From the NCBI RefSeq assembly GCF_026965555.1, contig NZ_CP114040.1, positions 6,882,001 through 6,946,000 of the forward strand: a stretch of 64,000 nt of DNA, read 5' to 3'. Positions 63,624 to 64,000 of this stretch are shown piece by piece. This DNA comes from Nannocystis punicea. GTDB lineage: Bacteria > Myxococcota_A > Polyangia > Nannocystales > Nannocystaceae. Under the pieces are notes generated by a model. That model searched no databases and was not told where the DNA came from. It saw only the letters and a list, made by a program, of their open reading frames with translations. Position numbers and translations under genes: made by a program. Position 1 is the first letter of the stretch; the number at the start of each line of letters is the position of its first letter.

Positions 63624-64000
63624 GTGCCCCCCGAGACCCATCGCGCGATTCACGCCGTCTGGCGGCTCGAGTCGGCCAAGCTGATCGCCGGGCTCACGCG
63701 GTACGTCCGCGACATCGGCATCGCCGAGGAGCTGGCCCAGGACGCGCTGGTCGCCGCGCTCGAGCAGTGGCCGACCGCCGGGGTGCCCAACAACCCGGGC
63801 GCGTGGCTCATGACCACCGCCAAGCACCGCGCCATCGATCACCTGCGCCGGGTCGAGCGGCACGGTCGCAAGCACGTCGAGCTCGGCCAGGCCATCGACG
63901 CCCGCCGGGACGAGCCCGCGGCCGTGCTCGACGCGGCGCTCGACGACGACGTCGGCGACGACCTGCTGCGCCTGGTGTTCACCTCGTGTCACCCGGCGCT
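63624..64000 (+). CDS. ECF RNA polymerase sigma factor (cut by window end)
   Basis: GTG at 63624 begins PPETHRAIHAVWRLESAKLI. Region 2 is clear: 'VRDIGIAEELAQDALVAALE' and 'NNPGAWLMTTAKHRAIDHLR', followed by 'LRLVFTSCHPAL', the hallmark of the YlaC/SigJ-like ECF group with a C-terminal DUF6596 extension. Region 4 and any extension lie beyond the window. It may direct an adjacent operon off the window. Confidence 0.88.
   Translation, partial: MPPETHRAIHAVWRLESAKLIAGLTRYVRDIGIAEELAQDALVAALEQWPTAGVPNNPGAWLMTTAKHRAIDHLRRVERHGRKHVELGQAIDARRDEPAAVLDAALDDDVGDDLLRLVFTSCHPA

Overview
The window is very G+C-rich, with third codon positions almost always G or C. It encodes mostly Gram-negative envelope functions: LPS heptose synthesis, many lipobox proteins, an OmpA-type protein and an ABC exporter. 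Six predicted lipoproteins share one plan: a lipobox, then a long Thr/Gly/Asp/Glu linker, then a Cys-rich or enzymatic domain. With the GTG starts, RsbR-like and CheB/CheR-PAS signalling proteins, this points to a myxobacterium, probably of the Nannocystis type. That assignment is inference; there is no rRNA or other marker in the window to confirm it.

Layout. 1-5.2 kb: a cut gene end, a hydrolase remnant, an AraC-type regulator, a CdiI-like orphan, a membrane protein, inorganic pyrophosphatase and a zinc dehydrogenase. 5.2-10.7 kb: a GAF histidine kinase, then a short-chain dehydrogenase, CrtI-like FAD oxidoreductase, EEP-fold protein and hemerythrin. 10.8-21.5 kb: a co-directional LPS/heptose cluster containing four GT9 proteins (one truncated), a GT1/GT4-type transferase, a GT4-GmhA fusion, an SDR, GmhB and HldE. 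This cluster is broken up by two unusual repeat blocks. 21.5-22.7 kb: a third repeat block and a 54-residue acidic ORF. 23.4-26.6 kb: PAS-STAS protein, AraC regulator, serine hydrolase. 26.75-27.9 kb: a gene of clearly lower G+C whose product starts as ribosomal protein uL30 and continues as a DUF4238-like protein. 28-35 kb: ABC transporter, OmpA lipoprotein, KGG stress protein, glycosyltransferase and a low-complexity protein.

35.3-42.5 kb is a signalling module: CheB, a CheB-CheR-PAS fusion and a PAS histidine kinase on the plus strand, facing two NarL-type response regulators on the minus strand. One regulator has Glu where the phosphoacceptor Asp should be. 42.5-48.2 kb: SodC, a sigma-70-like protein without region 4, small lipoproteins and two hemerythrin-like proteins, one lacking metal ligands. 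48.3-62.5 kb is a lipoprotein/secreted-protein region: an SBBP propeller, amidohydrolase, Ycf48-like propeller, dienelactone hydrolase, M28 peptidase and PHB-depolymerase-like esterase. The window ends inside an ECF sigma factor.

How the genes combine. GmhA (as a fusion), HldE and GmhB would make ADP-D-glycero-D-manno-heptose, which the GT9 proteins can transfer to lipid A-core. No HldD epimerase is visible. Short palindromes built on GACATGTC lie between genes, sometimes as obvious bidirectional terminators, and related inverted repeats occur inside several genes. The best candidates for undescribed biology are the uL30-DUF4238 fusion, the covarying hairpin array at 21.6-22.1 kb with the small acidic ORF downstream, and the palindrome family.
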